Positions 34,708 through 43,085 of a stretch of DNA of 45,762 nucleotides are shown piece by piece; positions within the stretch are counted from its first letter, which is position 1; each line of letters opens with the position of its first letter. Location of the stretch: positions 1-45,762 of the forward strand of contig JAEEVN010000007.1 in assembly GCA_016290885.1 (NCBI GenBank), written 5' to 3'. The DNA comes from Caryophanales bacterium. Lineage in GTDB: Bacteria > Bacillota_I > Bacilli_A > RF39 > UBA660. The notes beneath the pieces were generated by a model. That model worked only from the letters and a program-made list of their open reading frames with translations, searched no databases and had not been told where the DNA came from. The position numbers were made by a program, and so were the translations under genes.

Positions 34708-35313
34708 TTATCCTCCTATTTTAATTTCTACTTCTATATTATTGTTTATTTTTTCTTTAAATTCTTTCCCTAAAGTAATATCTCCTATTATTGAACCATA
34801 ATGAATTGGTATTACTTTTTTAGGTTTTATTTTATTTATATAATCTACTGCTTCTAAATAATCCATTGTAAATTTTCCTCCAATAGGAACAAAACATACA
34901 TCTGGTCTTATCTCTAAAGCCTCACTCGTGACATCAGTATCTCCCATTATATAATAAGTTAATCCTTCTAATTCTATTAGATATCCAACATATTCTTTTT
35001 CTCTTGGATGAAATGGTTTCTCTAAATTATATGATGGTATAGTTTTAAATTTTATGTTATCTATTTCATATTCTTTATTTGGTTCTACTACTAAATTATT
35101 TGGTTTATCTTTTAAACACATTGGAAGAATAATTTTAGTATTATCTTTTTTAATATTATTAATTGATTCTTCATCATAATGATCATAATGATCATGAGTT
35201 ATAAAGATATAATCTGCATCATGATATTCATCTTTAATTAGATATGGATCAAAATATATTGTCTTTTCTCCTACCATCTTAATAGCAGCTTGTGTAATCA
35301 CATCTATTTTCAT
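34708..35313 (-). CDS. MBL-fold metallo-hydrolase heading the thrS operon
   Basis: 201 residues. Metallo-beta-lactamase fold of the short UPF0173/YtkL-like type: IFITHDHYDHYD (HxHxDH metal motif, about 38-46), IMGDTDVT (Asp ligand) and IPIHYG (last His). The substrate is unknown. It is the first gene behind the Thr T-box and ends 1 base before thrS, so it is induced with thrS when threonyl-tRNA is short. A role in aminoacyl-tRNA or threonine metabolism is possible but only inferred from context. Confidence 0.88.
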   Translation of the reverse strand: MKIDVITQAAIKMVGEKTIYFDPYLIKDEYHDADYIFITHDHYDHYDEESINNIKKDNTKIILPMCLKDKPNNLVVEPNKEYEIDNIKFKTIPSYNLEKPFHPREKEYVGYLIELEGLTYYIMGDTDVTSEALEIRPDVCFVPIGGKFTMDYLEAVDYINKIKPKKVIPIHYGSIIGDITLGKEFKEKINNNIEVEIKIGG

Positions 35314-35329
35314 AAATCCTCCTTATAAA

Positions 35330-35523
35330 CAAAAAAAGGATAGTACCAAGGAGTGCATAAGCACGGTACCATCCTATCATTATCTTAATTAATATAACGG
35401 CTTTTAACCGGGAATTATTATTCCTCTTAGAAAGTAGTAACTATTTAATGTATCTGTTAATATTCCACCATCATTAACTCTCTATAAGACCTTATTAAAT
35501 AATCTCGTCTTTCCTCATCGATT
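35330..35523 (-). promoter_or_regulatory. T-box riboswitch, Thr specifier, controlling MBL-thrS operon
   Basis: The minus-strand leader has the core ATGGTACCGTG, a terminator stem AGGATGGTACC/GGTACTATCCT enclosing GTGC-TTAT-GCAC, and seven T residues. The stem I distal motif AGAGAGTTAATGATGGTGGAA is clear. The specifier reads ACT (35438-35436, Thr), followed by A and CTTTC that pairs with GAAAG of stem I, the same layout as in the Phe T-box at 6805-7014. Confidence 0.95.
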
Positions 35524-35529
35524 TCAATA

Positions 35530-35558
35530 ATAATAACATATTTTTTTGTTATTGTAAA
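35530..35558 (-). promoter_or_regulatory. Promoter of the Thr T-box leader
   Basis: Minus-strand -35 TTTACA (35558-35553), 17-base spacer, -10 TATTAT (35535-35530) with TG extension. Confidence 0.7.
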
Positions 35559-35565
35559 GATTTGT

Positions 35566-36468
35566 TTATTTTCTTTGATTTTTACTTATTAATTTTAACT
35601 CATCAGTCAAGTATTTAATTCTTTCAATTATTCTTTTTGCTTTTAATTTATCAATTGAATTCTTCCCTTCACTTAAACTGATTTCTAATTCATCTAAAGA
35701 TAAATTTGAAGTAAAGAATGTTGGTAAATTATTGTCCATTCTATATTGAAGTATAGGGCCTAATATTTCATCTCTAGACCAAGCCGTAACATTTTCTGCT
35801 CCTATATCATCAAGAAGTAATAAATCACTTTTTCTTGCATAATCATATTGTTCTTCAAAATCATTATCAAAAGATGATTTTAAAGTTCTAAGGAACTCAG
35901 GATAATATATCATAGCAGCATTATATCCATCTTTTACAAGTTCATTTAAACATGCAGATATAATATATGATTTACCTGATCCAAAATTACCACTTAGATA
36001 TAATCCTTTATGAGTATTACCTTTCTTATATTCTTTAATAAAATTAGTAACCCATTTTATTAAATCCATTCTATTTTTATCATCAGTATATATTTCACTC
36101 ATCTTAGCATTTCTAATTTGTTTAGAAACTTCAAACTTATATCCTTTTTTTACATACTCTACTTCATCTAATTCTTCTTTTTTAGTTTTAGAAGCTTTAT
36201 AAGTAAAGTTTAATGCTCCGTCTTGAAGATAAGGAGTAAATATAAAACCTGGTATTTCATTTATTAAACATCTATCATCTTTTTCAGAATTTTTTAATTC
36301 TTCTGCTGCTTGCATAAGTTTAGATGTATATTTCATTAATTCTTTATCTTCTAATTTAAGAGAAGATACTATTCTTTTAAAATATTCATCTTTTAATGCT
36401 TCTTTATAAGATTCTTCTAATAGATTATTATTAATTTTAATATTTTTAACATTTTTAATATCTTTCAT
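35566..36468 (-). CDS. dnaI: Primosomal protein DnaI (helicase loader)
   Basis: 300 residues. N-terminal helicase-binding region (about 1-120) and C-terminal AAA+ domain with Walker A GNFGSGKS (about 164-171), Walker B LLLLDDIGAE, and sensor 1 FFTSNLS. It loads the replicative helicase at the origin together with DnaB/DnaD. It lies 8 bases after the dnaB-like gene. No clear terminator is seen between it and the Thr T-box promoter. Confidence 0.95.
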   Translation of the reverse strand: MKDIKNVKNIKINNNLLEESYKEALKDEYFKRIVSSLKLEDKELMKYTSKLMQAAEELKNSEKDDRCLINEIPGFIFTPYLQDGALNFTYKASKTKKEELDEVEYVKKGYKFEVSKQIRNAKMSEIYTDDKNRMDLIKWVTNFIKEYKKGNTHKGLYLSGNFGSGKSYIISACLNELVKDGYNAAMIYYPEFLRTLKSSFDNDFEEQYDYARKSDLLLLDDIGAENVTAWSRDEILGPILQYRMDNNLPTFFTSNLSLDELEISLSEGKNSIDKLKAKRIIERIKYLTDELKLISKNQRK

Positions 36469-36476
36469 AAAACCCT

Positions 36477-37760
36477 CTATTTAAATTCACTTAGAAGATT
36501 CTTCATTTCATCTTCATCTTCTACAGTTATATCTTGTTTTTCTATTTCTTTACCAAACCATTCTGGTACTATAGTTTCTTTCTTATTATATGTTTTTGTT
36601 TGATTAGATTTTTTCTTAGATTCTTTTAATGCTTGATTCATAGCTTCTTCTGCAGTTTCTATATTAAGTCTCTTCCATTGACCTGCAATTGTTTCTATAA
36701 AATTCTTATTTAATTTATTGTTATTAACCATTAATGCATAATCAAGAAGTACATTAATAACTGCTGGTTGTAACTCTAAATCTATTCTAAGACTTTCAAT
36801 TAGTTTTACATCTCTTTCTGTTGGTTTAGCACCATTATTCTTACTCTTTAAGAAATTATATGGTGATGTTGTTTCAAATGTATAAATAAGTTTAGCTCTT
36901 TTTGAGTCTTTACCTATAGGACTTCTTAAGTATTCAGGTTGATTTTGATATATTAAAGAAGGTAATTTACCATTATTTTGATATTGATAATAGTTTCTAG
37001 CATTCTTTCTTAGAATAGTCTTATCTATCATATTTTTAGAATTTAAAGAACTAAGTATTATATTCTTTAATTCATCAAGAGATAAATTATATATCCATGA
37101 TAAATCATTTAATATTTTTCTTATATCTTTAGTAAATGTTTTATCATTAATAGTTTCTTTAGGCATAGAACTAATTAAATAATCAAAATCTATTCTATCT
37201 TCTAAAGATATGCCTAAAGAATTACTTGCTTTAACATTTAGAATATTATTTTCAAAAGTAGTACTTGGAGTACTAGAAAATACCTCAGTAAATTCTTTAG
37301 TAATATCTTCATAATCATTTATATTAATTTTTGGTATTTTAAAATAATTAGTTATTCTTTGATATTCAGTTTTACCCACTGCATTATATAAAACTATATT
37401 TAGTATTGGATGAGAAAAGAATTCGTTTGGAGATATTGGAGAGAATAATTCATATACATAATTATTAGAATCTTCTCTTTCTTTAAAAAATGTTTTAAGT
37501 AATCCAATAGCTTCTAACTTTTCTCTTGCACTTACAATTCTATCAAGAGGCATACTCATAGATGTCATTAAATGATGATGGTTTTCTTCCATACTCATAA
37601 ATTCATTCTTATCTAAATCCATCCATAAAGTAAAGAATAAATTAATAGAATCAGATCCAATTATTGGTTGATAAAGCATAGTTAAAATTTTTCTATCATT
37701 TTCAGTCAATATTGTTTTATTTATTACAGTATACGTATCTGCTGGTAAAATATTAACCAT
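36477..37760 (-). CDS. dnaB: Replication initiation and membrane attachment protein, DnaB/DnaD family
   Basis: 427 residues from ATG 37760 with GAGGTG upstream. The N-terminal winged-helix region (NILPADTYTVINKTILTENDRKILTMLYQPIIG) is typical of Bacillus DnaB. The C-terminal DDBH2-like domain includes LQPAVINVLLDYALMVNNNKLNKNFIETIAGQWKR. It helps load the helicase via DnaI, its 3' neighbour; the DnaB-DnaI pair is conserved in Firmicutes. This is the Gram-positive primosome DnaB, not the E. coli helicase. Confidence 0.93.
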   Translation of the reverse strand: MVNILPADTYTVINKTILTENDRKILTMLYQPIIGSDSINLFFTLWMDLDKNEFMSMEENHHHLMTSMSMPLDRIVSAREKLEAIGLLKTFFKEREDSNNYVYELFSPISPNEFFSHPILNIVLYNAVGKTEYQRITNYFKIPKININDYEDITKEFTEVFSSTPSTTFENNILNVKASNSLGISLEDRIDFDYLISSMPKETINDKTFTKDIRKILNDLSWIYNLSLDELKNIILSSLNSKNMIDKTILRKNARNYYQYQNNGKLPSLIYQNQPEYLRSPIGKDSKRAKLIYTFETTSPYNFLKSKNNGAKPTERDVKLIESLRIDLELQPAVINVLLDYALMVNNNKLNKNFIETIAGQWKRLNIETAEEAMNQALKESKKKSNQTKTYNKKETIVPEWFGKEIEKQDITVEDEDEMKNLLSEFK

Positions 37761-37779
37761 ACTTATCACCTCTAGTATC

Positions 37780-37808
37780 ATTATAAATTATTTATAAATT
37801 GACTTCAA
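37780..37808 (-). promoter_or_regulatory. Promoter of dnaB-dnaI
   Basis: Minus-strand -35 TTGAAG (37808-37803), 17-base spacer, -10 TATAAT (37785-37780). Confidence 0.75.
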
Positions 37809-37819
37809 CAAAAAAGTAC

Positions 37820-37846
37820 AAAAAAATAGAGTAAAAACTCTATTTT
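37820..37846 (-). terminator. Terminator of yneF
   Basis: Ten-pair stem AAAATAGAGT/ACTCTATTTT with four-base loop and minus-strand T run. Confidence 0.85.
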
Positions 37847-38049
37847 ATATTGTTCATTGCCTTCATCATTTGATTAACTTGTTTTTGAGTTGGTGTTCTA
37901 CCCATTTGACTCATCATAACTTTAATCATTTGTTCATTTATAGGTGGATTTTTCTTTAAATATCTTTGCATAAAGAATTTAGCTAGAAAGAATCCAATTA
38001 CTGCTCCTGCTAATAGACCAAGGCCCACCATTAATAAATCGTGTAACAT
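37840..38049 (-). CDS. yneF: YneF family (UPF0154) small membrane protein
   Basis: 69 residues. One N-terminal membrane helix (about 5-25, [20 protein letters not shown]) followed by [30 protein letters not shown], the UPF0154 signature. The ATG at 38049 fits the GGAGGG spacing better than the ATG two codons earlier, which touches it. Function unknown. As in Bacillus, it is next to a tkt homologue and near lexA. Confidence 0.93.
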   Translation of the reverse strand: MLHDLLMVGLGLLAGAVIGFFLAKFFMQRYLKKNPPINEQMIKVMMSQMGRTPTQKQVNQMMKAMNNIK

Positions 38050-38068
38050 TAACATCCCTCCATAATTA

Positions 38069-38097
38069 ATTATAATAAAAAAGTTTACTTAAGTAAA
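38069..38097 (-). promoter_or_regulatory. Probable promoter of yneF
   Basis: Minus-strand -35 TTTACT (38097-38092), 17-base spacer, -10 TATAAT (38074-38069), overlapping the preceding terminator. Confidence 0.55.
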
Positions 38098-38099
38098 CT
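38077..38099 (-). terminator. Terminator of the transketolase-like gene
   Basis: Palindrome GTTTACTTAAGTAAAC followed by six T on the minus strand; the stop codon lies within it. Confidence 0.8.
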
Positions 38100-40076
38100 C
38101 TTTATTTTTGTAATCATAGTATTTAAATCTAAATTCATATATTTAAGTACATCATCTTTAGAAGCACAAATACCAAATTTATTAATCGTAAATAAATAAT
38201 TTGAACTAGGTACAAATTTTTCAAATCCAAAACTACTACCATATTCTATTACGAATATAGGTACATTTTTTGGGAATAATTCTTGTTTATAAGATTCAGG
38301 TTGTAGATTATATAATTCCATACATGGCATACTTACAACTCTAGAATCTATACCATCTTGTAATAATTTAGCTTGTATTGATTTAGCTACTTGTACTTCT
38401 GCTCCTGTTGCAAGTAATACAAGTGATGCTATTGCTTTTTCTTTTCCTGCTATGTAAGCACCTTTTAAAACTCCTTCTTTAGAAGTTCCTTGTTCTGCTT
38501 TTATTTCAGTCTTTGGAAGTGATATAACTGCAGGTACTTTATTAGATAATATTATATTCCATGTTCCTATAACTTCTTTTTTATCAGCAGGTCTAAACAC
38601 ATACAAATTAGGTATTGATCTTAACATAGCTAATTCGCTTATAGGTTGATTAACTGGTCCATCATTACCTACTGTAACTGAATCATGTGTAAATATATAT
38701 GTTACTGGTAAATTCATTAATGCACTCATCTTAATAGATGGTATAAGCTTACTAGAATAAGCCATATGTGTTGATGCAAATGGTCTAAATCCTGATATAG
38801 CAAGACCATTCATAGCACTACCCATTAATGCATTTCTTCCACCAAACATTATATTCTTTCCTAATAAATTATTTGGTAATAAATCTCCCATATTATCTAA
38901 ATATGTTTTAGTAGAGCTAGATAAATTAGCACTGCCTCCAATAAAATTACTTACATTATTAGATATAATATTCATTATTTTATGATTACTATCTCTTAAT
39001 AATTCTTTATTTTCATAATCAATAGGAATATCTATTGCAGCTAAATTGAAATCTACATTATTTACAGGAATATTACTTAATTCTTTTAATTGTTCTTCAG
39101 AAAGAATTGATTTATATTCATTAAATGTTTTCTTCCATTCATCATATATTTTATTTCCTCTAGCAACGACTTGATCTCTCATATATGAAGCTGGTTCTTT
39201 TAATATTGTAAATGGTATTGTTCCTGCTCCTGTTTTCTTTTTATATTCATCTAAATCTGCTTTTGGAATAGGATCAGTAAATACTAAATTAGTTCCTTGG
39301 TTATTTAAACCATCTCCTAAAATAGATTTAACCATTATTATTGTAGGATGATTAATATCTTGTTTTGCTTTTTTTATAGCATTAGATATCTCTGATACTG
39401 AATTACCATTCTTTACAGTAACAGTACTCCATCCTAATGCAGAGAATCTAGATAATGTATTATCATAGAAACTATTTTTAATAGGGCCATCTCTTGTTAT
39501 TCCAGTAGAATCCCAAAGTACTATTAATTTTCCAAGTCCATAACTACCTGCAAAAGATGCTGCTTCATAATTAAGCCCATCCATTATTTCTTCATCATCT
39601 ATAAGTACATAAGTATAATAATCTATTAATTTAGGAAGTTTAGTTTTATCAAAAAGACCTTTTGATTTATAATTATATCTTTCTTCATATATTTTTTCTG
39701 CTAATGCAATACCTGTAGCAGATGCAAATCCTTCAGAAGGAAAACCTGTTGATATATCAATACCAGGTGTACCTATTGTTGCAGTTGCAGGAAGTTTACT
39801 ATTTAATTTTCTATATGATTTTAAATCATCTATCATAAGCGGATATCCGCATAAAAACATTGTTGCATATAATACTTCTGCAGCATTTCCTGAACTAAGA
39901 ACAAACCTATCTCTGTTAATCCAATCACTAGTAGATGGATTAATATTTAAATATTTAGTAAATAATGTATATAGAATTGGTGCAGATGACATACTAATAC
40001 CAGGATGTCCTGCTCCTGTATTAGTAATCATATCAAGTGCTAAATTTCTAATAACATTAATAGCTTTTTGATCCAT
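38085..40076 (-). CDS. Transketolase homologue with degenerate active site
   Basis: 663 residues, full transketolase length and domain order (PP, Pyr, C-terminal), in the same place as Bacillus tkt (lexA side, before yneF). AGHPG (His24) is kept. Comparison with the known E. coli enzyme shows losses at most active-site positions: the His of SxGHGS is Asn64; the His of PGHPE is gone (KLPATATIG); the ThDP motif GDG reads DDE (160-162) and its partner Asn is Thr191; the His in the GTHxxHG loop is absent ([11 protein letters not shown]); SADL is SANL (Asn384); the catalytic Glu of VREHAM is Asn415 (GGRNALM); the His of DGPTHQP is Asn476. The frame is intact, with RBS AGGGAG. Normal ThDP chemistry looks unlikely; it may be a pseudoenzyme or have another role. 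Confidence 0.9.
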   Translation of the reverse strand: MDQKAINVIRNLALDMITNTGAGHPGISMSSAPILYTLFTKYLNINPSTSDWINRDRFVLSSGNAAEVLYATMFLCGYPLMIDDLKSYRKLNSKLPATATIGTPGIDISTGFPSEGFASATGIALAEKIYEERYNYKSKGLFDKTKLPKLIDYYTYVLIDDEEIMDGLNYEAASFAGSYGLGKLIVLWDSTGITRDGPIKNSFYDNTLSRFSALGWSTVTVKNGNSVSEISNAIKKAKQDINHPTIIMVKSILGDGLNNQGTNLVFTDPIPKADLDEYKKKTGAGTIPFTILKEPASYMRDQVVARGNKIYDEWKKTFNEYKSILSEEQLKELSNIPVNNVDFNLAAIDIPIDYENKELLRDSNHKIMNIISNNVSNFIGGSANLSSSTKTYLDNMGDLLPNNLLGKNIMFGGRNALMGSAMNGLAISGFRPFASTHMAYSSKLIPSIKMSALMNLPVTYIFTHDSVTVGNDGPVNQPISELAMLRSIPNLYVFRPADKKEVIGTWNIILSNKVPAVISLPKTEIKAEQGTSKEGVLKGAYIAGKEKAIASLVLLATGAEVQVAKSIQAKLLQDGIDSRVVSMPCMELYNLQPESYKQELFPKNVPIFVIEYGSSFGFEKFVPSSNYLFTINKFGICASKDDVLKYMNLDLNTMITKIKSLLK

Positions 40077-40108
40077 AATATATCTCCCTATATTCTTTTA
40101 TATATTAC

Positions 40109-40117
40109 ATTATACCA
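40109..40117 (-). promoter_or_regulatory. Extended -10 promoter of the transketolase-like gene
   Basis: TGGTATAAT on the minus strand (TATAAT 40114-40109); no convincing -35 box. Confidence 0.5.
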
Positions 40118-40143
40118 AAAAATATAAAATAAATAAATACAAA

Positions 40144-40167
40144 ATAAAAAAACTATATAAATAGTTT
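40144..40167 (-). terminator. Terminator of the 49-residue SOS-type gene
   Basis: Seven-pair stem AAACTAT/ATAGTTT with four-base loop and T run on the minus strand, right after the stop at 40169. Confidence 0.75.
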
Positions 40168-40168
40168 C

Positions 40169-40318
40169 TTATTCATAGCTAGATACAGTACTATAATTAG
40201 TTGCTACCGAGGTATTAGCAATAGATTCCTTTTCTATTTCATTAACTCTAAGTACTAGTGTTAATACAAAGATAACCCCAATTAAATAAACTAAAACTAA
40301 TTCTAATTTTCTTTTCAT
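40169..40318 (-). CDS. 49-residue membrane peptide, YneA-like by position, SOS-controlled
   Basis: Short frame from ATG 40318 to TAA 40169, preceded by GAGGTGAGAGGT. The peptide has a basic tip (MKRKLEL), one membrane helix (about 7-25, VLVYLIGVIFVLTLVLRV) and a Ser/Thr-rich outer tail ending STVSSYE. It faces lexA, has its own terminator, and its promoter carries a LexA box in the spacer. In Bacillus the gene divergent from lexA, upstream of tkt and yneF, is yneA, an SOS-induced division inhibitor with the same topology (one helix plus outer domain). The LysM domain of YneA is absent here. Function is inferred from position, topology and the LexA box. Confidence 0.75.
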   Translation of the reverse strand: MKRKLELVLVYLIGVIFVLTLVLRVNEIEKESIANTSVATNYSTVSSYE

Positions 40319-40338
40319 ACCTCTCACCTCTTGATTAC

Positions 40339-40368
40339 ATTTTAATACCGAACAAGTGTACGTGTCAA
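40339..40368 (-). promoter_or_regulatory. LexA-controlled promoter of the 49-residue gene
   Basis: Minus-strand -35 TTGACA (40368-40363), 18-base spacer, -10 TAAAAT (40344-40339). The LexA box fills the spacer. Confidence 0.75.
40349..40362. promoter_or_regulatory. LexA (SOS) box CGAACAAGTGTACG
   Basis: Matches the Firmicute consensus CGAAC-N4-GTTCG with one mismatch in the right arm. It lies between the -35 and -10 boxes of the minus-strand promoter and about 35 bases upstream of the lexA -35 box. Confidence 0.8.
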
Positions 40369-40397
40369 TTAATTTAATTAAATTTCATACATTTGTT

Positions 40398-40426
40398 TGA
40401 CATAGTGTAAAATATGTGTTATTATT
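40398..40426 (+). promoter_or_regulatory. Promoter of lexA
   Basis: Consensus -35 TTGACA (40398-40403), 17-base spacer, -10 TATTAT (40421-40426). No second clear LexA box overlaps it. Confidence 0.8.
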
Positions 40427-40448
40427 TATATAGTAAAGGAGGAATAAA

Positions 40449-41060
40449 ATGGAAACATTAACTAAGAAACAAGAACTAGTATTAGATTTTCTAAAGAAAA
40501 GTATTGCAAAGAATGGATACCCACCTACTGTAAGAGAAATATGTAAGGCTCTTGGTTTATCATCCCCTGCGACTGTACAAAGTCATTTAAATGCATTAGA
40601 AGAAAAGAAATATATTAAAAAAGGTGATTCAAAAAATAGAGCTATCGAATTATTAGTAGAAAATGAATTTGAAGAAAAAGAAGTAATTGATGTTCCACTA
40701 CTTGGAACTGTAACTGCAGGTACTCCAATTGAAGCAATTGAAATGCCTGATGAATTCTTTACATTACCTGCATATTTAATTCCAAATAAAAAAGAAGTAT
40801 TTACTTTAAAAGTAGATGGTACTTCTATGATCAATGTAGGAATTAATAGTGGAGATATAGTTATTGTTCAAAGACAAGAAACTGCTAATAATGGAGATAT
40901 TGTTGTAGCAATGACTGATGAACATGAAGTTACACTTAAAACATATTATAAAGAAGATGGATATTTTAGATTACAACCTGAAAATGACACTATGGCTCCA
41001 ATTATATTAGATAGAGTTTATATAGTTGGTAAAGCTATAGGATTATATAGAAAATTATAA
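40449..41060 (+). CDS. lexA: LexA repressor
   Basis: 203 residues. N-terminal winged helix (about 1-65, PPTVREICKALGLSSPATVQSHLNAL is the recognition region), cleavage site Ala90-Gly91 (VTAGTP), and S24 peptidase-like dyad Ser126 (DGTSMINVG) and Lys164 (VTLKTYY). It represses SOS genes and self-cleaves when stimulated by RecA filaments. RBS AAAGGAGG. Divergent from the 49-residue membrane peptide. Confidence 0.98.
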   Translation: METLTKKQELVLDFLKKSIAKNGYPPTVREICKALGLSSPATVQSHLNALEEKKYIKKGDSKNRAIELLVENEFEEKEVIDVPLLGTVTAGTPIEAIEMPDEFFTLPAYLIPNKKEVFTLKVDGTSMINVGINSGDIVIVQRQETANNGDIVVAMTDEHEVTLKTYYKEDGYFRLQPENDTMAPIILDRVYIVGKAIGLYRKL

Positions 41061-41087
41061 AAAGAACTACATTGTAGTTCTTTTTTA
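41059..41087. terminator. Bidirectional terminator between lexA and galE
   Basis: Stem AAGAACTACA-TGTAGTTCTT-like pairing around 41062-41082 with A and T runs at the ends; serves both convergent genes. Confidence 0.85.
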
Positions 41088-42086
41088 ATTATTATTTTTT
41101 TCATAATTCCATGCATCTCTGCACATGTCTTCAATAGTCTTAGTTGCTACAAAGCCAAGTTCTTCTTTAGCTTTAGTAGGATTAGAATAGCATTCTGCTA
41201 TATCTCCCTCTCTTCTTGGTGCTATTTTATAATTAATCTTAATCCCATTTGCTTTTTCAAAAGCATTAATAATATCTAATACACTATATCCTACGCCTGT
41301 ACCTAAATTATAGATAAATAATCCTTTATCTTTAGATATTTTTTCTATTGCTTTAATATGTCCTTTAGCTAAATCTACAACATGAATATAATCTCTTACA
41401 CCAGTTCCATCTTTAGTAGGATAATCATTACCAAATACACTTAAACATTCTAATTTACCATTAGCAACCTTAGATATATATGGCATTAAATTAGCAGGTA
41501 TACCATTTGGTTCTTCTCCAATCAATCCTGATTCATGAGCTCCAATCGGATTAAAATATCTAAGTATTACTATATTCCATGTGTTATCTGATTTATATAA
41601 ATCTTTTAATATTTGCTCTACAAATAATTTAGATGTTCCATAAGGATTAGTAGTACCTCCAGTTTCACATTCTTCTGTTATAGGAACTTCTTTAGGAGTT
41701 CCATAAACAGTTGCACTAGATGAGAAAACTATATTCTTACAATTAAACTTTTTCATAACATCAAGTAAAACTAATACTGTAGAAACATTATTAGTATAAT
41801 ACTCTACTGGTTTTTCTACTGATTCTCCTACTGCTTTATATGCAGCAAAATCTATAACAGCATCTATTTTATTTTCAGTAAATATTTTTTCTAAAATAGA
41901 TCTATCTATCATATTTCCTTCATAAAATTTTACTTCTTTTCCAGTTATATTTTTAATCTTATCTAATACTTCAATCTTACTATTTGATAAGTTATCAAGT
42001 ACTACTACTTCATATCCTTCATTTAGTAATTCTACGCATGTATGAGAACCAATATAACCAGTTCCTCCAGTTACTAATATTTTCAT
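41085..42086 (-). CDS. galE: UDP-glucose 4-epimerase
   Basis: 333 residues, extended short-chain dehydrogenase. NAD motif GGTGYIGSH at the N-terminus, [17 protein letters not shown] (catalytic Ser/Thr), YGTSK (Tyr and Lys), RYFNPIGAH, and [12 protein letters not shown]. It interconverts UDP-glucose and UDP-galactose, providing sugar donors for the surface polysaccharides encoded at the left of the window. Its ATG overlaps the TGA stop of the preceding gene (ATGA). Confidence 0.97.
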   Translation of the reverse strand: MKILVTGGTGYIGSHTCVELLNEGYEVVVLDNLSNSKIEVLDKIKNITGKEVKFYEGNMIDRSILEKIFTENKIDAVIDFAAYKAVGESVEKPVEYYTNNVSTVLVLLDVMKKFNCKNIVFSSSATVYGTPKEVPITEECETGGTTNPYGTSKLFVEQILKDLYKSDNTWNIVILRYFNPIGAHESGLIGEEPNGIPANLMPYISKVANGKLECLSVFGNDYPTKDGTGVRDYIHVVDLAKGHIKAIEKISKDKGLFIYNLGTGVGYSVLDIINAFEKANGIKINYKIAPRREGDIAECYSNPTKAKEELGFVATKTIEDMCRDAWNYEKNNN

Positions 42087-42715
42087 TTTAACACCTCTAT
42101 TTCTTTTAATTCTGCTATAGTTAAATCTACTGCAGTTTTAATAAATTTATTTATATTAGTCATATTAAATACTAATTCTTTTGTAGTTTTTGATTCTTCA
42201 ATTATTTCTAATGTTTTATCCATAATTACATCCAATCTATCCATTGGAATTTCTTTTATTATATTTTCAAAAGTTTCTCCTCTTACATAGAATGGTTTAA
42301 GATCTAATTTATATTCTTTAATTAATTGTTCATTAAGATTTGTATAATCATTATAAATATACATATCTAGCATATGTTCTGTACAATTTACAACAGTACC
42401 ATCTAATTTAGTAATATAATCAGTACCAGAAAACTCTGTTACAAAATATTTAAACCATAGATAATCTGTATATAAATGAATAAAATATCCAAGAACAAAA
42501 TCATCATCTAGATTATTTTTATATCTAGATAAAAATCTCTCTATATTAGGTATATCTGTATCCTCATTATCTAAAAAATGACTATATAGTTTTGTTTCTC
42601 CAATAGATTTAGATATATCTGGTGCTACTGAACCAATTAATATCTTGTTATTATTTCTTTTTAGTTTTTTATTTATTTCATTTGCTACTGCTAAATGTAT
42701 AACTGATGATGCCAT
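42083..42715 (-). CDS. Zinc-dependent phospholipase C-like (PF00882 type) protein
   Basis: 210 residues, no signal peptide. N-terminus [16 protein letters not shown], then [23 protein letters not shown] and [15 protein letters not shown] give the spaced His/Asp pattern of the zinc-dependent phospholipase C fold as found in many small Firmicute hydrolase-like proteins. Substrate unknown; the lack of a signal peptide argues against a secreted phospholipase. It ends in TGA overlapping the galE start, and its own start directly follows the NIF3-like gene, forming a three-gene unit. Confidence 0.75.
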   Translation of the reverse strand: MASSVIHLAVANEINKKLKRNNNKILIGSVAPDISKSIGETKLYSHFLDNEDTDIPNIERFLSRYKNNLDDDFVLGYFIHLYTDYLWFKYFVTEFSGTDYITKLDGTVVNCTEHMLDMYIYNDYTNLNEQLIKEYKLDLKPFYVRGETFENIIKEIPMDRLDVIMDKTLEIIEESKTTKELVFNMTNINKFIKTAVDLTIAELKEIEVLK

Positions 42716-42716
42716 A

Positions 42717-43055
42717 TTATAAACTATCCTCCTCGATCAATGGGATAATATCTATTGCAGGTTCTTCATATGGATGAACTTTCCTAAGTTCAGAAATAAC
42801 ATATTTTGCTTTTTCTATTTCACAGATTACTTCTAATCTATCCTCATTTACTACTTCTAATTTATTTTTTTCTCCTATATAAGGATTGGCACCATCATTT
42901 GGAATAAATGTACCTACTTGTTTAATAACATTAGTACAATAACTATAATTCCCTATTATACCTGCACCTGCTTTGCACATTGCATCTCTTACTTCATCCG
43001 TATTCTCTACTGGTACAGTTACAACAATTTTTACTTTCTTTATACTTATATTCAT
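42717..43055 (-). CDS. Stand-alone NIF3/YqfO middle-domain-like protein
   Basis: 112 residues. KVKIVVTVPVENTDEVRDAMCKAGAGIIGNYSYC, the GTFIPNDGANPYIG segment and VISELRKVHPYEEPAIDIIPL match the PII/CutA-like insertion domain found inside long NIF3 (YqfO) proteins. Here it occurs alone, without the two metal-binding NIF3 domains. A function as a small regulatory or metal-sensing trimer is possible but unproven. RBS AGGAGA. First gene of a unit with the phospholipase-like gene and galE. Confidence 0.85.
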   Translation of the reverse strand: MNISIKKVKIVVTVPVENTDEVRDAMCKAGAGIIGNYSYCTNVIKQVGTFIPNDGANPYIGEKNKLEVVNEDRLEVICEIEKAKYVISELRKVHPYEEPAIDIIPLIEEDSL

Positions 43056-43085
43056 ATCTTATCTCCTATAATAATTATAGCATAT

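Noticed and set aside
40383-40397. Second LexA box near the lexA -35 (CATACATTTGTTTG)
   Set aside because: It differs from the consensus at several core positions, so only the box at 40349-40362 is reported.
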